From assembly GCF_002572525.1 (NCBI RefSeq), contig NZ_PDBS01000001.1, positions 2,852,001-2,916,000 on the forward strand: a stretch of 64,000 bases of DNA. The letters are read 5' to 3'. Source of the DNA: Natrinema sp. CBA1119. GTDB lineage: Archaea > Halobacteriota > Halobacteria > Halobacteriales > Natrialbaceae. The translations under genes were made by a program, and so were the position numbers. How positions within the stretch are numbered: the first letter of the stretch is position 1; each line of letters starts with the position of its first letter. Positions 45,586 through 54,427 of the stretch are shown piece by piece. The notes under the pieces were generated by a model. The model was given only the letters and a program-made list of their open reading frames with translations, was not told where the DNA came from and did not search any database.

Positions 45586-46015
45586 ATATGATAGTATTTC
45601 ATAATAACACGTCATAATCGTGGCGGTCACCGTGGGCCGTGGACCGGTCGGCGGGAGCGCCGTCGCAGCCCCGATCGCCACACCGAGTCACTCAGGCCGG
45701 TGGCGCGCCGCCCGCGCCACGAGACCCACGTCAACACACGACACAGCGGTCGCTTCACACCGCCGTTCCATCGCGCCAACCGAGTGGCTCGGACGGACAG
45801 CGCGGCCGCCGCGCCGTCATGGCACTGCTGCGGAGCGGGGCGGCTGGTCGAGGCCGGCCTGTCCCCGATAGTGTCGCCCGGAGCCAGCCGCTGCCGTGAC
45901 GACGGGGGACTCCACGTGATCGGCACGCGCAGCCCACGCTGAGTCGAACCGCTGGCTGACCCAGGCCCGTGCGCCCCTGTCCGTCACTGGCTGCACGCTG
46001 GGGCCGCCGTCACCG
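45586..46015. other. Non-coding part of the segmental repeat
   Basis: Conserved almost base for base with 53997-54427 but without a convincing gene. Frames on the minus strand (for example RAWVSQRFDSAWAARADHVE) are shared by both copies and may be a decayed gene. The 5' side near 45590 is AT-rich (ATATGATAGTATTT) and probably holds the mini-protein promoter. Confidence 0.4.
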
Positions 46016-46915
46016 TCACGCCCCGTCGGTGCGATTCGGTTCAGCGCCATCAGCTCCACCACTAGTGGTTGGGGGGTCCGCGGTGTCATCGACGGGTGGG
46101 TTGGCCGGGCCGTCGGCCGGCTCACCGGTGGGTGACTCGGTTGGGTCGTCGGGCTCATCACCACTGGGTGGGTCGGTCGGCTGGTCGGGCTCCTCATCGG
46201 GTGGATCATCACCGGGCGGGTCCGGCGGTTGGTCTGCGGCGATCTCCTGTTCGAGAACGACGGTGCCGCTGGTATCGCGCACGATCACGACGTCGCCCTC
46301 CTCGTGCCAGATCTGGAAGTCGCCGCTGTACCCCCAGTAGAGCGTGTCGGCCGTCGGCTCACCCGTGCCGGTGGAGATGGTCACCGTCGCTCCTGGTTCC
46401 AGCGTGAATCCGCGCGGGAACTCGAACGGACTGGCGCTATTGCCCACTCGGCCACCGTCTCTTCGGTCTCGGATGGTCCAACCGGACAGCTCGAGCGGTC
46501 CGTCGCCGGTGTTCCGGAGCGTGAGATACTCCGCGCTGGCTTGCTCGCCGAGGATGTGGTAGTCAGCGAGTGCGAGGGAGACCGGATCACTAGGACTCTC
46601 ATCGTCTTCGTCATCGTCGTCATCGCCGGCCGAATCATCGGTATCATCTGATGACTCGTCGTCCTCCGCAGCCGAGTCCTCGCCGGTGGGCGGTGCATCC
46701 CGAGGCGGTGCGGACTCGGGCTCGGCCACCGCGTCGGGGGTCCGGTAGACCGTCAGGCGGGCAGACTCGGTGGCGAGATCCGTGACGATGGTACTCCACG
46801 TCCCCCCGTCGGCAGCGATTGCCCCGCGTCCGGGGCCGACGTCGTGCGACGCGCTCCAGATCGGCGCTCCCTCGTCGACGACGACGAACGCACCCGCACC
46901 GCGGTCCGCGGTCTC
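46016..46915 (-). pseudogene. Beta-propeller/lamin-tail-domain protein, N-terminally truncated copy
   Basis: In frame from about 46915, the stretch encodes the end of a PQQ-like propeller blade (DRGAGAFVVVDEGAPIWSA), then a very acidic linker. A lamin-tail domain follows (LADYHILGEQASAEYLTLRN, LSGWTIRDRRDGGRVG, TISTGTGEPTADTLYWGY, DVVIVRDTSGTVV), with a Pro/Asp-rich tail. In the copy at 54428 more of the N-terminal part exists. Here it has been replaced by a TnpB element, so longer starts are artificial. Lamin-tail proteins are usually secreted and may bind DNA or the cell surface. Confidence 0.75.
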
Positions 46916-47065
46916 AGCATAATTCGAGGTGGAGCCTCCGACCTCAAGGAGCGAGTGAAGCGAGCGAGTAGGTCGGAGAGGAAACCGACAATGGACGACG
47001 CAACCGCACGACAGCAGCCACTCGACTCCCAAGCGTATAAGTACCATTAGACAGTAATCTGAAAC

Positions 47066-48316
47066 ATGGAGGTTCGTCGAACCGCCCCGGTCAAACTCAT
47101 TGTTCCCGATGAGCGCCACACCGACCTCCACGAATCCGCCCGTCAGTTCCTCCACTGTGCGAACCGCGCCGCCGAGTTTTGTTGGTCCAACGCCTCTCCC
47201 ACAGAGTGCATCACGGCCAACACGACCGCACGGGACGCGCTATACGACGAACTCCGCGAGGAAACCGATCTCACCGCGAACCTCGTTCAAGAAGCCATTC
47301 GACGCGCTGTCCAAGCCGTCAAGGGATGCGTCGAACGGTGGAAGGACGGGAAACGAGTGAGCCAGCCGGAGTTCACGTCATGGAGTATCCTCTATGACAA
47401 GCGAAGCGCGACCTTTTATCGCGACCGCGTGTCCCTCTCAACCGTCAACGGGCGCGTCGAGTGTGACTTTGAACTTCCCTCGGACAGCCCCACACCATAC
47501 GAACGGTACGTGCTGTCCGAGGAGTTCGAATTCCGGGCGAGCACACTGCAATACGATAAGGCGACTGACGAGTTCTACTTCCACATCACGACTCGGAAGC
47601 ACGATTCGGACGATGACGAGTCCGAGGTTTCGGAAGATACTGAGCTCCAAACAGTCCTTGGTATCGACCTCGGCGTCAACAGCCTTGCAGTCGCTTCGAC
47701 CGGGCGCTTCTGGAAGGGAGACGACTACGACCATTGGTGCCGTGAGTTCGAGAAGCGACGCGGTGATCTGCAACAGCGTGGGACGCAAGCTGCGCACAAC
47801 GCGCTTGTTCGCCTCGGCAAGCGCGAAGACGCGTGGCGAAAGCAGTACATCCACACGGTCGCCAACGAAATCGTCACCGAAGCCGTCGAGAACGGATGCG
47901 ACGTGATCGTGTTCGAGAACTTAACGGACATCCGCGAGCGGCTTCCACAGGCGAAGTGGCACCACTTATGGGCGTTTCGTCGCCTGTTCGAGTATGTCGA
48001 GTACAAGGCCGCCGAACGCGGTGTCGCGGCGAAGCAGGTTGCGCCGAACCACACGTCCCAACGCTGTTCTCGGACAGACTGTGGGTTCACGCACGAAGCG
48101 AACCGTGACGACGAACACTTCAAGTGCCAGAAGTGCGGCTACGAGGTGAACGCAGACTACAATGCGGCGAAGAATATCGGGCTCCGGTACGCCCGGAAGC
48201 GGAAACACAGACTCCGTTCCTCGCCCACGTCGGGGAGCGGAGACGCACCAGTAGACGTGCGTGTGAATGGTGGGATGTTGAACGGCGAGAGTCACCGGCC
48301 TATTGCCGGAGACTGA
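47066..48316 (+). CDS. tnpB: TnpB, RNA-guided nuclease of IS200/IS605-type elements
   Basis: A 416-residue OrfB/TnpB. The split RuvC domain shows Asp in GIDLGVNSLAV (about 205), Glu in VIVFENLTDIRE (about 291) and Asp in CGYEVNADYNAAKNIG (about 370). Between the last two lies a four-Cys zinc ribbon (CSRTDCGF and CQKCGYE). TnpB enzymes use an omega-RNA made from the element's right end to cut DNA that matches the adjacent flank. All catalytic residues are present, so it is probably active. Confidence 0.92.
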   Translation: MEVRRTAPVKLIVPDERHTDLHESARQFLHCANRAAEFCWSNASPTECITANTTARDALYDELREETDLTANLVQEAIRRAVQAVKGCVERWKDGKRVSQPEFTSWSILYDKRSATFYRDRVSLSTVNGRVECDFELPSDSPTPYERYVLSEEFEFRASTLQYDKATDEFYFHITTRKHDSDDDESEVSEDTELQTVLGIDLGVNSLAVASTGRFWKGDDYDHWCREFEKRRGDLQQRGTQAAHNALVRLGKREDAWRKQYIHTVANEIVTEAVENGCDVIVFENLTDIRERLPQAKWHHLWAFRRLFEYVEYKAAERGVAAKQVAPNHTSQRCSRTDCGFTHEANRDDEHFKCQKCGYEVNADYNAAKNIGLRYARKRKHRLRSSPTSGSGDAPVDVRVNGGMLNGESHRPIAGD

Positions 48317-48396
48317 TTGCCGGGAGTCCACATCAAAGCCCTCCCCTCAAGGACCGAGGCGCGTATGCGCTGAGGGAGTAGGGGAGGGTAGTTTAC
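48250..48396 (+). ncRNA. Predicted omega-RNA scaffold of TnpB element 1
   Basis: The 3' end of tnpB and the right-end hairpin (stems near 48338-48390) are where TnpB omega-RNAs lie. The guide would start at about 48397, just beyond the element. A related fragment without a tnpB gene occurs at 61165-61196. The position is inferred by analogy. Confidence 0.5.
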
Positions 48397-48452
48397 ATGT
48401 CTGAGCACACCAAAACATACAAGTCATTATTGCAGTAATCATTAGGCAAAGT

Positions 48453-49847
48453 ATGACCTTCTATGACCGGAGCGACGAGTTGGAGTCATTACAGACCGCC
48501 TTTAGGGCGTCTGGTCACGCGTTCTACGTCGTCTATGGACGCCGACGCGTCGGAAAGACAGCGCTTCTCAAGGAATTCTGCGCTGACCGCCCGCATCTCT
48601 ACTATCTCGCCGCTCAAGAAGCGGAGTATCGCCAGCGTGAGAAATTCGTCGAGCAAATAGCTGAGTCGTTCGACGACCGTGTTCCACGAATCGATGGGTG
48701 GGACGATGCGTTCGACTATCTCGGTGACAAACTCTCCGTCGAAGACCGAATCGTCGTCATTGACGAATTCCCGTATTTAGTCGAGGAGAACGACTCACTC
48801 CCATCCTACATCCAGGGGTTCGTCGACGAACAACTCACAGACACTGACTCGATGCTCGTCCTCTGCGGATCGAGTGTGAGTACGATGGAGTCCGAGGTCC
48901 TCGGCCACGAGAGTCCGCTGTACGGCCGCCGTACCGGGCAGATAGATCTCCAACCGTTTTCGTTTCAAGAGGCTCGAGCCGTTATCTCCTATAATATTGC
49001 AGACACGATTCGATCGTATTCAGTCACCGGAGGGACGCCGATGTACCTGACTCTCTTCGACTACGGGCAATCGCTCGCCGAGAACATCCAGACACACATC
49101 CTCTCGCCGACAGCAGTACTCTACAACGAACCGGAATTCCTGCTTCGAACCGAACTACGAAATCCCGCTCGGTACCTGAGTATTCTTGAAGCAGTGGCGC
49201 TGGGTCACACGACTCCGAACGAGATTTCGGGAGCAACTGGAATCGATTCGGGGCCACTGTCGAAGTATCTCCAAACGCTTCGCCAACTCCGACTCCTCGG
49301 CCGTAGTGTCCCAGTCACAGCGTCCAAGCAGAAGTCCAAACGCTCCCGATATCGCGTTGCTGATGAGTTTCTCCGATTCTGGTTCCGCTACGTCGAGCCG
49401 AATCGCTCCAGCATTGAAGAAGCACCGTCAGTCGTTTTCGACGGTACCATCGAGCCAGATTTACCGATGCACGTCGCAGCGACGTTCGAAGACATCTGTG
49501 AAGAAGCCATCTGGGAGTTGATCAGACGAGGTGACCTTGCGTCGTACTCCGACGTCGGACGCTGGTGGTACGGTGAAGAGGAGATCGACATCGTCGGTCT
49601 CGCCCCCGCTGATGACCGTATCCTCCTCGCCGAATGCAAATGGACCAGTGACCCGGTCGGCCATGGACTCGTTGCAGACCTTCGAGCAAAGGCAGACAGC
49701 GTCCGATGGGGCCCAAACGATCGCTCCGAGCAGTTCGCCCTCTTTTCGAAAAGTGGATTCGTCGATGGTCTCGCTGACGACCTCGACGGCAATTGGTCAC
49801 TGTTTGACCTCGACAATCTCAATCAGTTGACCTCCTCTCCGCCCTGA
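48453..49847 (+). CDS. Archaeal ATPase with DUF234/PD-(D/E)XK domain
   Basis: A 464-residue protein. The N-terminal AAA-like ATPase has Walker A GRRRVGKTALLKEF (about 31-44), Walker B RIVVIDEFPYLVEE and sensor VLCGSSVSTMESE. A winged-helix linker follows (NEISGATGIDSGPLSKYLQTLRQL). The C-terminal DUF234 domain has a PD-(D/E)XK-like nuclease core (EEIDIVGLAPADDRILLAECKW). This family is abundant in archaea and its role is not settled; nuclease activity and defence or DNA-repair functions have been suggested. It starts 56 bp after the TnpB element. Confidence 0.88.
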   Translation: MTFYDRSDELESLQTAFRASGHAFYVVYGRRRVGKTALLKEFCADRPHLYYLAAQEAEYRQREKFVEQIAESFDDRVPRIDGWDDAFDYLGDKLSVEDRIVVIDEFPYLVEENDSLPSYIQGFVDEQLTDTDSMLVLCGSSVSTMESEVLGHESPLYGRRTGQIDLQPFSFQEARAVISYNIADTIRSYSVTGGTPMYLTLFDYGQSLAENIQTHILSPTAVLYNEPEFLLRTELRNPARYLSILEAVALGHTTPNEISGATGIDSGPLSKYLQTLRQLRLLGRSVPVTASKQKSKRSRYRVADEFLRFWFRYVEPNRSSIEEAPSVVFDGTIEPDLPMHVAATFEDICEEAIWELIRRGDLASYSDVGRWWYGEEEIDIVGLAPADDRILLAECKWTSDPVGHGLVADLRAKADSVRWGPNDRSEQFALFSKSGFVDGLADDLDGNWSLFDLDNLNQLTSSPP

Positions 49848-50305
49848 CGGACGTAGAATCCCACCATGGGATTTCCGCCACATGTGGTGTTCGATGTTCC
49901 AACCCGCACTCAAGGGGAAGCGGTAGGATACCGGGAGAAAATCTCGTTTCTTCCCCTATATAGGGCTGTGGTCCGATCTGAGGATAGTGTTGATATTTCA
50001 GACCGCACGACGGGTGGCGGTCAGCGTTCCCTCGGGCACTCTGACTGAGAGCTATGATTGGTCAATCGCCTCGGGGTCAAGCCCCGAGGCTTGTCAGTGG
50101 ACTCCCGCTCTAACCGAGCAACTCGGTAGGTCGAAATCGACCATTCGCATTCAACGTCCCTGACTTGAGGCTGAGTTCATGGACAAGCCCCACCCTCAAC
50201 GAGCGAACCCGTCAGGGTGAGCGAAGTAGGGTGGGGTCGTTGACAACCAACGTGATCGATGAGATCTAGCAGATTCACGGCGGCCACGGACGCGGTGACC
50301 GACAC
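49848..50305. other. Gene-free region with two transposon-end remnants
   Basis: No gene is visible. A stem-loop CCTCGGGG-TCAAG-CCCCGAGG lies at 50069-50089. Then 50150-50238 matches the right end of TnpB element 2, including GAGTTCATGGACAAGC and the CCCCACCCT...AGGGTGGGG hairpin ending GTTGAC. Both look like solitary IS200/IS605 ends (palindrome-associated elements). Confidence 0.6.
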
Positions 50306-51106
50306 TCAGGACTCATCGCTCGTTTCCCACTCTGGACGTGGTGTCGGTGACGGGAGTTCGGTAACCGTAGTTCGGAGTTCCTCTTCCGTTGCCCATGGGA
50401 AGCACCGGCCGTGTAATTCGAATTTACGGAACTTGTTGAGATGGACCCAACTATACGTCGCTGGTTCCTCCCCCTCTTCTGCTCGTTCATCAACAACATC
50501 CCATACCTCGTCTTCAGTAACATCAATACCAGTAGCCTGCGCACTGTCAATGAGCGATTCGATTTTTGAGTGAGTCTCAGTCTCTGTCAAACCGTCCGTG
50601 AACGCCATTTCGAGGGCAGCTTGGATGACGTGCTGTTTCGACTCGAGATTCGTATCAGTCACCCACGCGTAGTCGCGGGGGAATACATACGCTTTATCGA
50701 AAAACGGCGGGTCATCGATCTCACCTAATTCCGGTGCTTCACCACCGCTTTCTTTCTCGAAGACACCGACGATGTAGTCGCTGTACGTTGCCAACAGGGA
50801 AAACATGATATCGAACGTATTGAGCCGGTCAGTCGGGAGCTCAAGGAGATCGCCCATGATGAACGGGTAGGCGCCAAGTTGTTTCGTGAGTTCGTTCTGT
50901 ACAGCGCGAAGACGCCGGAGGTAGGGATCACGATAGCTGCCGAGAATGAAGTACGACGTCCGTTGACTCCGAAGGTACGGCAGTTCGCGCTGCGTGAACC
51001 GCCAAATCTCACGTTTCTCCGCTGGCTCGAGTTCGATATCCCCGACTGCCTCGTGGACCACCGCCATACTATCCGTAGCGTCGGGTGGGGGACTCGGATC
51101 ACTCAT
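50306..51106 (-). CDS. Hypothetical protein with a TIR/nucleotide-binding-like N-terminal part
   Basis: A 266-residue acidic protein. Residues about 45-140 (SYFILGSYRDPYLRRLRAVQ, FIMGDLLELPTDRLNTFDIM, ATYSDYIVGVFEKESGGEAPELGEI) follow the order of a flavodoxin-like nucleotide or TIR-type domain: a strand, an Arg-Asp helix, and a late SD-x-x-VGV-x-E strand before an E-LG helix. The C-terminal part is helical. No family was firmly recognised. It is divergent from a winged-helix gene with 114 bp between starts, and it sits among TA loci, so a defence or stress role is possible but inferred. Confidence 0.6.
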   Translation of the reverse strand: MSDPSPPPDATDSMAVVHEAVGDIELEPAEKREIWRFTQRELPYLRSQRTSYFILGSYRDPYLRRLRAVQNELTKQLGAYPFIMGDLLELPTDRLNTFDIMFSLLATYSDYIVGVFEKESGGEAPELGEIDDPPFFDKAYVFPRDYAWVTDTNLESKQHVIQAALEMAFTDGLTETETHSKIESLIDSAQATGIDVTEDEVWDVVDERAEEGEEPATYSWVHLNKFRKFELHGRCFPWATEEELRTTVTELPSPTPRPEWETSDES

Positions 51107-51220
51107 CAGCTGGTGATTAAGCTGGAATTCCTTATCACTTCTGAACGACTTTGGTATTTCCGCTAATTACCAACTTGGATAGTCCTAACCATTATAGTGC
51201 TGCTGCTCGTAGAGCCACGT

Positions 51221-51709
51221 ATGAGCGAGAGTCACAGCAGAACAGCCGATTCGGGGCCGTTTGCGGAACAGCAGCGACTGTTTAAGTTGCTGTCCCAGGA
51301 TACGCGCCACCTCATCATCCAAGAACTTCTCGGCCATCCTGCCCACCTGATGTCGCTCGCTGAACTCGAGTACATGACTGGAAAGAGCCAAGCAGCCATC
51401 AAAGACCAACTCGAGAGGCTAAGCGAGGCCGGAATCCTCGCATGCTACACGTACGAACCGAGCGAGGGGAAACGCGATCTTCCTTCGCAGTTCTACGGCT
51501 TCACGGAGCGGGGCGTCGAGATCCTTCACGATTATAAGTATCTGCGCGGCCTCCCAGTCGCCCGCGCCCTCTATGAGAATACCCGGAAAACTGAAAAAAT
51601 CGAACGCCACGAATCAGCACCGCGACCTGCGCTTCCCGAAGCTGTTGCGGAAGCGCTCGAGTTTGAGGAGCCGGATCTTGATATCGTTGATAGTAGCACA
51701 ACTCGGTGA
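51221..51709 (+). CDS. Winged-helix transcriptional regulator (ArsR-like)
   Basis: A 162-residue protein starting MSESHSRTADSGPFAEQQR. The N-terminal winged helix is RLFKLLSQDTRHLIIQELLG, LAELEYMTGKSQAAIKDQLERLSEAGIL and a beta wing QFYGFTERGVEIL. The C-terminal part is charged and ends in an acidic stretch (LEFEEPDLDIVDSS). The pattern is common in haloarchaeal ArsR/TrmB-like regulators. It is divergent from the gene at 50306-51106 and may control it. The ATG at 51197 is rejected in favour of 51221. Confidence 0.82.
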   Translation: MSESHSRTADSGPFAEQQRLFKLLSQDTRHLIIQELLGHPAHLMSLAELEYMTGKSQAAIKDQLERLSEAGILACYTYEPSEGKRDLPSQFYGFTERGVEILHDYKYLRGLPVARALYENTRKTEKIERHESAPRPALPEAVAEALEFEEPDLDIVDSSTTR

Positions 51710-51918
51710 CATCCTCTCCGCCCTAAACAGTAGTTGCCGATTCGACGCGACGGCCGAGCGAAGTCGTAGTTGATGAAGCGATTTGGATTGTGAAGCTGCG
51801 ATGCTCTCGGCGATACAGAGATGGAAGGAGCGAAGAAACGCCGCCAGCACGGCGTTTCTGAGCGTTTCCACTCAGTTATGGCGTGCTGACCGATAAGTTC
51901 GGTCGGATCAATCAACCG
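51710..51918. other. Intergenic, ISH3-type end possible
   Basis: Near 51835-51870 an inverted motif (GAAACGCCG and CGGCGTTTC) forms a small stem that may belong to the ISH3 remnant's end. There is no gene. Confidence 0.35.
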
Positions 51919-52480
51919 CTATCCGTAGTCAGTCACAACGACGAATTCCTGGAAGAGACGCGTCGAGATCGGCGATTTCTCTGGTACAGCACCAGCTGAG
52001 ACAAGCACATTTGCGAGGATCCACAGATTGTACATCGCAACCGCGAACAGGAAGTAGAACAGCCGCACCGAGAACGTCGGCGACGACGTTCTTGGGAGAA
52101 AATCACCGATCTGCCGATAGGAGGTTTCAATTCCCCAGCGGCGGCGGAACGCCGCCGCGTACGCTCTCGCCGACTCGTCGGCGGTCGCTGGCTCGGCGCT
52201 GGCTGTCTCGCCCGCGTGTCGGGTTTCCCCGCTCGACGACGACGACACATACGTAGCGTCCGGCATCCCGCCGATGGTCATGATCATCTTTTCTTTGACG
52301 CCCGCATCTAGATTCCCATCGACCTCGAGGCGCTTGCGCACCTCAGCGATTCCCTCATCGAGGTCCGTCGTCGCAGCTTCGGCGCTGTCGCCCGCGCGAT
52401 TGCGCGTGTCGATCTTGACGGGATCGTGATCGCAGGAGCTCAGCCCATGTAGCTTTCCGTTGTCGGCGATCCAGGCCCGG
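51919..52480 (-). mobile_element. ISH3-type transposase C-terminal remnant
   Basis: On the minus strand the frame ends with AYAAAFRRRWGIETSYRQIG, LPRTSSPTFSVRLFYFLFAV and MYNLWILANVLVSAG, the conserved end of ISH3-like DDE transposases (YRQIG carries the Glu-side motif region). The N-terminal half with the first Asp residues is absent; the frame begins in unrelated sequence at about 52480. Confidence 0.75.
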
Positions 52481-52620
52481 ACGTCCTCGAGAGGGTGCAG
52501 CGATCGCAGCGCCCTCACCGTGCCGAAGCCACCGTGGGTCTGCCCGTCGCTGCATCGCCGAGACCCACACCGGTATCTCATCGATGCCGTCTCCTGGTCC
52601 GCAGCTGCCCGCCAGCGTCA

Positions 52621-52642
52621 CCTGGTGGAAACGTTTACCAGG
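52621..52642. promoter_or_regulatory. Dyad upstream of the TA pair, probable operator
   Basis: Arms CCTGGT and ACCAGG surround a self-complementary AAACGTTT core. The dyad lies 21 bp before the antitoxin start, a likely autoregulation site. Confidence 0.5.
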
Positions 52643-52663
52643 TTTCGAACGTAACTAGGTCGT

Positions 52664-52939
52664 ATGGCAACAGCGGTCAAAGTCGATGAAGATGCAAAAT
52701 CACGACTCGAGGAGCTCCAGGCGGAGATCCGGCTTCGGGCGGGGGCAAGCGTCACCCAACAGGAGCTCCTCACGCGCCTCATCGATGACGCCTACGAATC
52801 GCACGACGAGATTATTGACTCGTTTCGGGAGACGACGGTTCCGCTCTCGGACGCCGAGAAGGAGGCAATGCGTCGCAATCGCTTCCAATCCGGCCTCGAG
52901 ACTGATGAGGACGACATTGACGACGTACTGTACGGATGA
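52664..52939 (+). CDS. vapB: Antitoxin of a PIN-domain TA pair
   Basis: The 91-residue protein has an N-terminal ribbon-helix-helix-like segment (ATAVKVDEDAKSRLEELQAE, then SVTQQELLTRLIDDAYESHDE) and an acidic C-terminal tail (LETDEDDIDDVLYG) that would bind the toxin. It overlaps the toxin start by four bases (ATGA at 52936). A dyad operator lies just upstream. Confidence 0.85.
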   Translation: MATAVKVDEDAKSRLEELQAEIRLRAGASVTQQELLTRLIDDAYESHDEIIDSFRETTVPLSDAEKEAMRRNRFQSGLETDEDDIDDVLYG

Positions 52940-53367
52940 CGGTCCTTGTCGACACGGGTGTGCTGTACGCGGATCACGATCGCGACGCGTCTCGACATGA
53001 CGCTGCGAGCGACACACTCGAGGCGGTCTACAGTGGGACCTTCGGCCAGCCGTACGTGAGCGATTATCTCTACGACGAAGCCGTGACACTGACGCTCAAG
53101 CGAAGCGGATCGTTCACGCCAGCAAAGCATCTCGGCGAGAAACTCCGCGGTGTCGCATCGTATCCCCAGACATATGAAATGCTCCGCGTATCAGCGGCCG
53201 TGTTCGCCGATGCCGTCGAAATCTTCGAACAGTACGACGATCAAGCGCTGAGCTTCACTGATGCAACGTCCGTCGCGCTGTGTCGGCGTCACGATCTCGA
53301 CGCGATCATGAGTTTCGACGATGACTTCGATGGCATTGTCCGCCGAATCGATCCTGCAGCAGTCTGA
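52936..53367 (+). CDS. vapC: PIN-domain ribonuclease toxin (VapC family)
   Basis: A 143-residue PIN domain: MTVLVDTGVLYADHDRDASR (Asp 6), SDYLYDEAVTLTL (Glu), LSFTDATSVALCRRH (Asp) and IMSFDDDFDGI (Asp). It cleaves structured RNA when released from the antitoxin. It is translationally coupled to the upstream gene. Its 3' end is 23 bp before a decayed AbrB-type antitoxin. Confidence 0.9.
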   Translation: MTVLVDTGVLYADHDRDASRHDAASDTLEAVYSGTFGQPYVSDYLYDEAVTLTLKRSGSFTPAKHLGEKLRGVASYPQTYEMLRVSAAVFADAVEIFEQYDDQALSFTDATSVALCRRHDLDAIMSFDDDFDGIVRRIDPAAV

Positions 53368-53389
53368 GCAGAAACCAGCCGTAGTGTCG

Positions 53390-53661
53390 CTCTGCGAGAC
53401 CATCCAGTGGGACGAACACCACCTCGTCGTTCATGGCGGTTCGCCCCACGTATCGAGCCGGAGATCGATCGCGAGCAGTCCAAAGGAACTCCGCGAGAAA
53501 TACGACCTCCAGCCCGGTGACGAGGTGGTCTGGCTCGATACGGATGATGACATCGCCGTGAAAAAACGGACGCGTACCGGCGGTCGGGAGCTGTTGTTCT
53601 AGACGAGACGTGTGACGCGGTGGCTGCGGAACTCGGATACCGTCTCTGCCGACCGTTGTGA
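53390..53661 (+). pseudogene. AbrB/MazE-type antitoxin, frameshifted
   Basis: From about 53400 the sequence encodes an AbrB swapped-hairpin domain: SSPKELREKYDLQPGDEVVWLD, then KKRTRTGGRELLF. A stop at 53600 is followed in another frame by LDETCDAVAAELGYRLCRPL, the likely original C-terminus. The N-terminal strand is not in frame with a clear start. No toxin follows, so the partner is lost. Confidence 0.6.
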
Positions 53662-53852
53662 CCGCAACTACGAGGAGCCGTGAGATGCCGACCTCCAGAG
53701 CCGAGCAGTTGCCCTGTTAGGCTCCCTCGTCGATGCACTGCCGGCGCAGGCCGGCACCGTGTTCGCTGAAGCGGAAGCCGGAGAACCAGTTCTGCAGGCA
53801 CAAGTACAGCCCCGTCTGAGAGCGACCGTGTCGGGCCTGACTCGAGGCCGCG

Positions 53853-53996
53853 TCACTCACTGCGTGTAGCAGCGTCACCGTCGCCCAGCTCGCGGTTGGT
53901 CCGACACGCCGGACAGCCGTCGACCTCCCCCTCGACGCCGAACACACGGATGAAGTCCCGCGTCACGAACTCGCCACAGTCACTACAGGTCGGCAT
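53853..53996 (-). CDS. Zinc mini-protein, second intact copy (DUF7563-like)
   Basis: A 47-residue protein identical to the one at 45442 except for Asp instead of Asn near residue 6 (TCSDCGEF). It has the same two Cys pairs and the same upstream sequence, so it is probably co-regulated. Function unknown. Confidence 0.8.
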   Translation of the reverse strand: MPTCSDCGEFVTRDFIRVFGVEGEVDGCPACRTNRELGDGDAATRSE

Positions 53997-54427
53997 ATAT
54001 GATAGTATTTCACAATAACACGTCATAATCGTGGCGGTCACCGTGGGCCGTGGACCGGCCGGCGGGAGCGCCGTCGCAGCCCCGACCGCCACAGCGAGTC
54101 ACTCAGGCCGGTGGCGCGCCGCCCGCGCCACGAGACCCACGTCAACACACGACACAGCGGTCGCGTCACGCCGCAGTGACATCGTGCCAACCGAGTAAAT
54201 CGGGCGGACAGCGCGGCCGCCGCGCCGTCATGGCACTGCTGCGGAGCGGGGCGGCTGGTCGAGGCCGGCCTGTCCCCCGATAGTGTCGCCCGGAGCCAGC
54301 CGCTGTCGTGACGACGGGGGACTCCACGTGATCGGCACGCGCAGCCCACGCTGAGTCGAACCGCTGGCTGACCCAGGCCCGTGCGCCCCTGTCCGTCACC
54401 GACTGCACTCTGGGGCCGCCGTCACCG
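53997..54427. other. Non-coding part of the segmental repeat, copy 2
   Basis: Matches 45586-46015. No convincing gene; it shares the same residual minus-strand frame. The promoter of the mini-protein probably lies just above 53997. Confidence 0.4.

Larger units (their letters stand above)
45400..46910 (-). repeat. Direct segmental repeat, copy 1 (about 1.5 kb)
   Basis: This segment is almost identical to 53815-55360 in the same orientation, including the zinc mini-protein gene, 430 bp of non-coding DNA and the lamin-tail/beta-propeller gene. Identity ends where the left end of a TnpB element begins (about 46911-46916). A 100-bp piece occurs a third time at 42934. Confidence 0.85.
46916..48396 (+). 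mobile_element. TnpB-only IS200/IS605-type transposon 1 (IS1341 group)
   Basis: The left end near 46916 contains the subterminal hairpin region CCTCAAGGAGCGAGTGAAGC, shared with element 2 (59925-59985). The right end is a long hairpin, from CCTCCCCTCAAGG to GGGAGTAGGGGAGGG, and stops near GTAGTTTAC (48396). It carries one gene and no TnpA, so it depends on a transposase elsewhere. It truncates the lamin-tail gene on its left. Confidence 0.8.

Noticed and set aside
46016-47155. Full 379-codon frame with upstream start in the TnpB element
   Set aside because: The first about 80 codons are transposon left-end DNA; only the part below about 46915 matches the other repeat copy.
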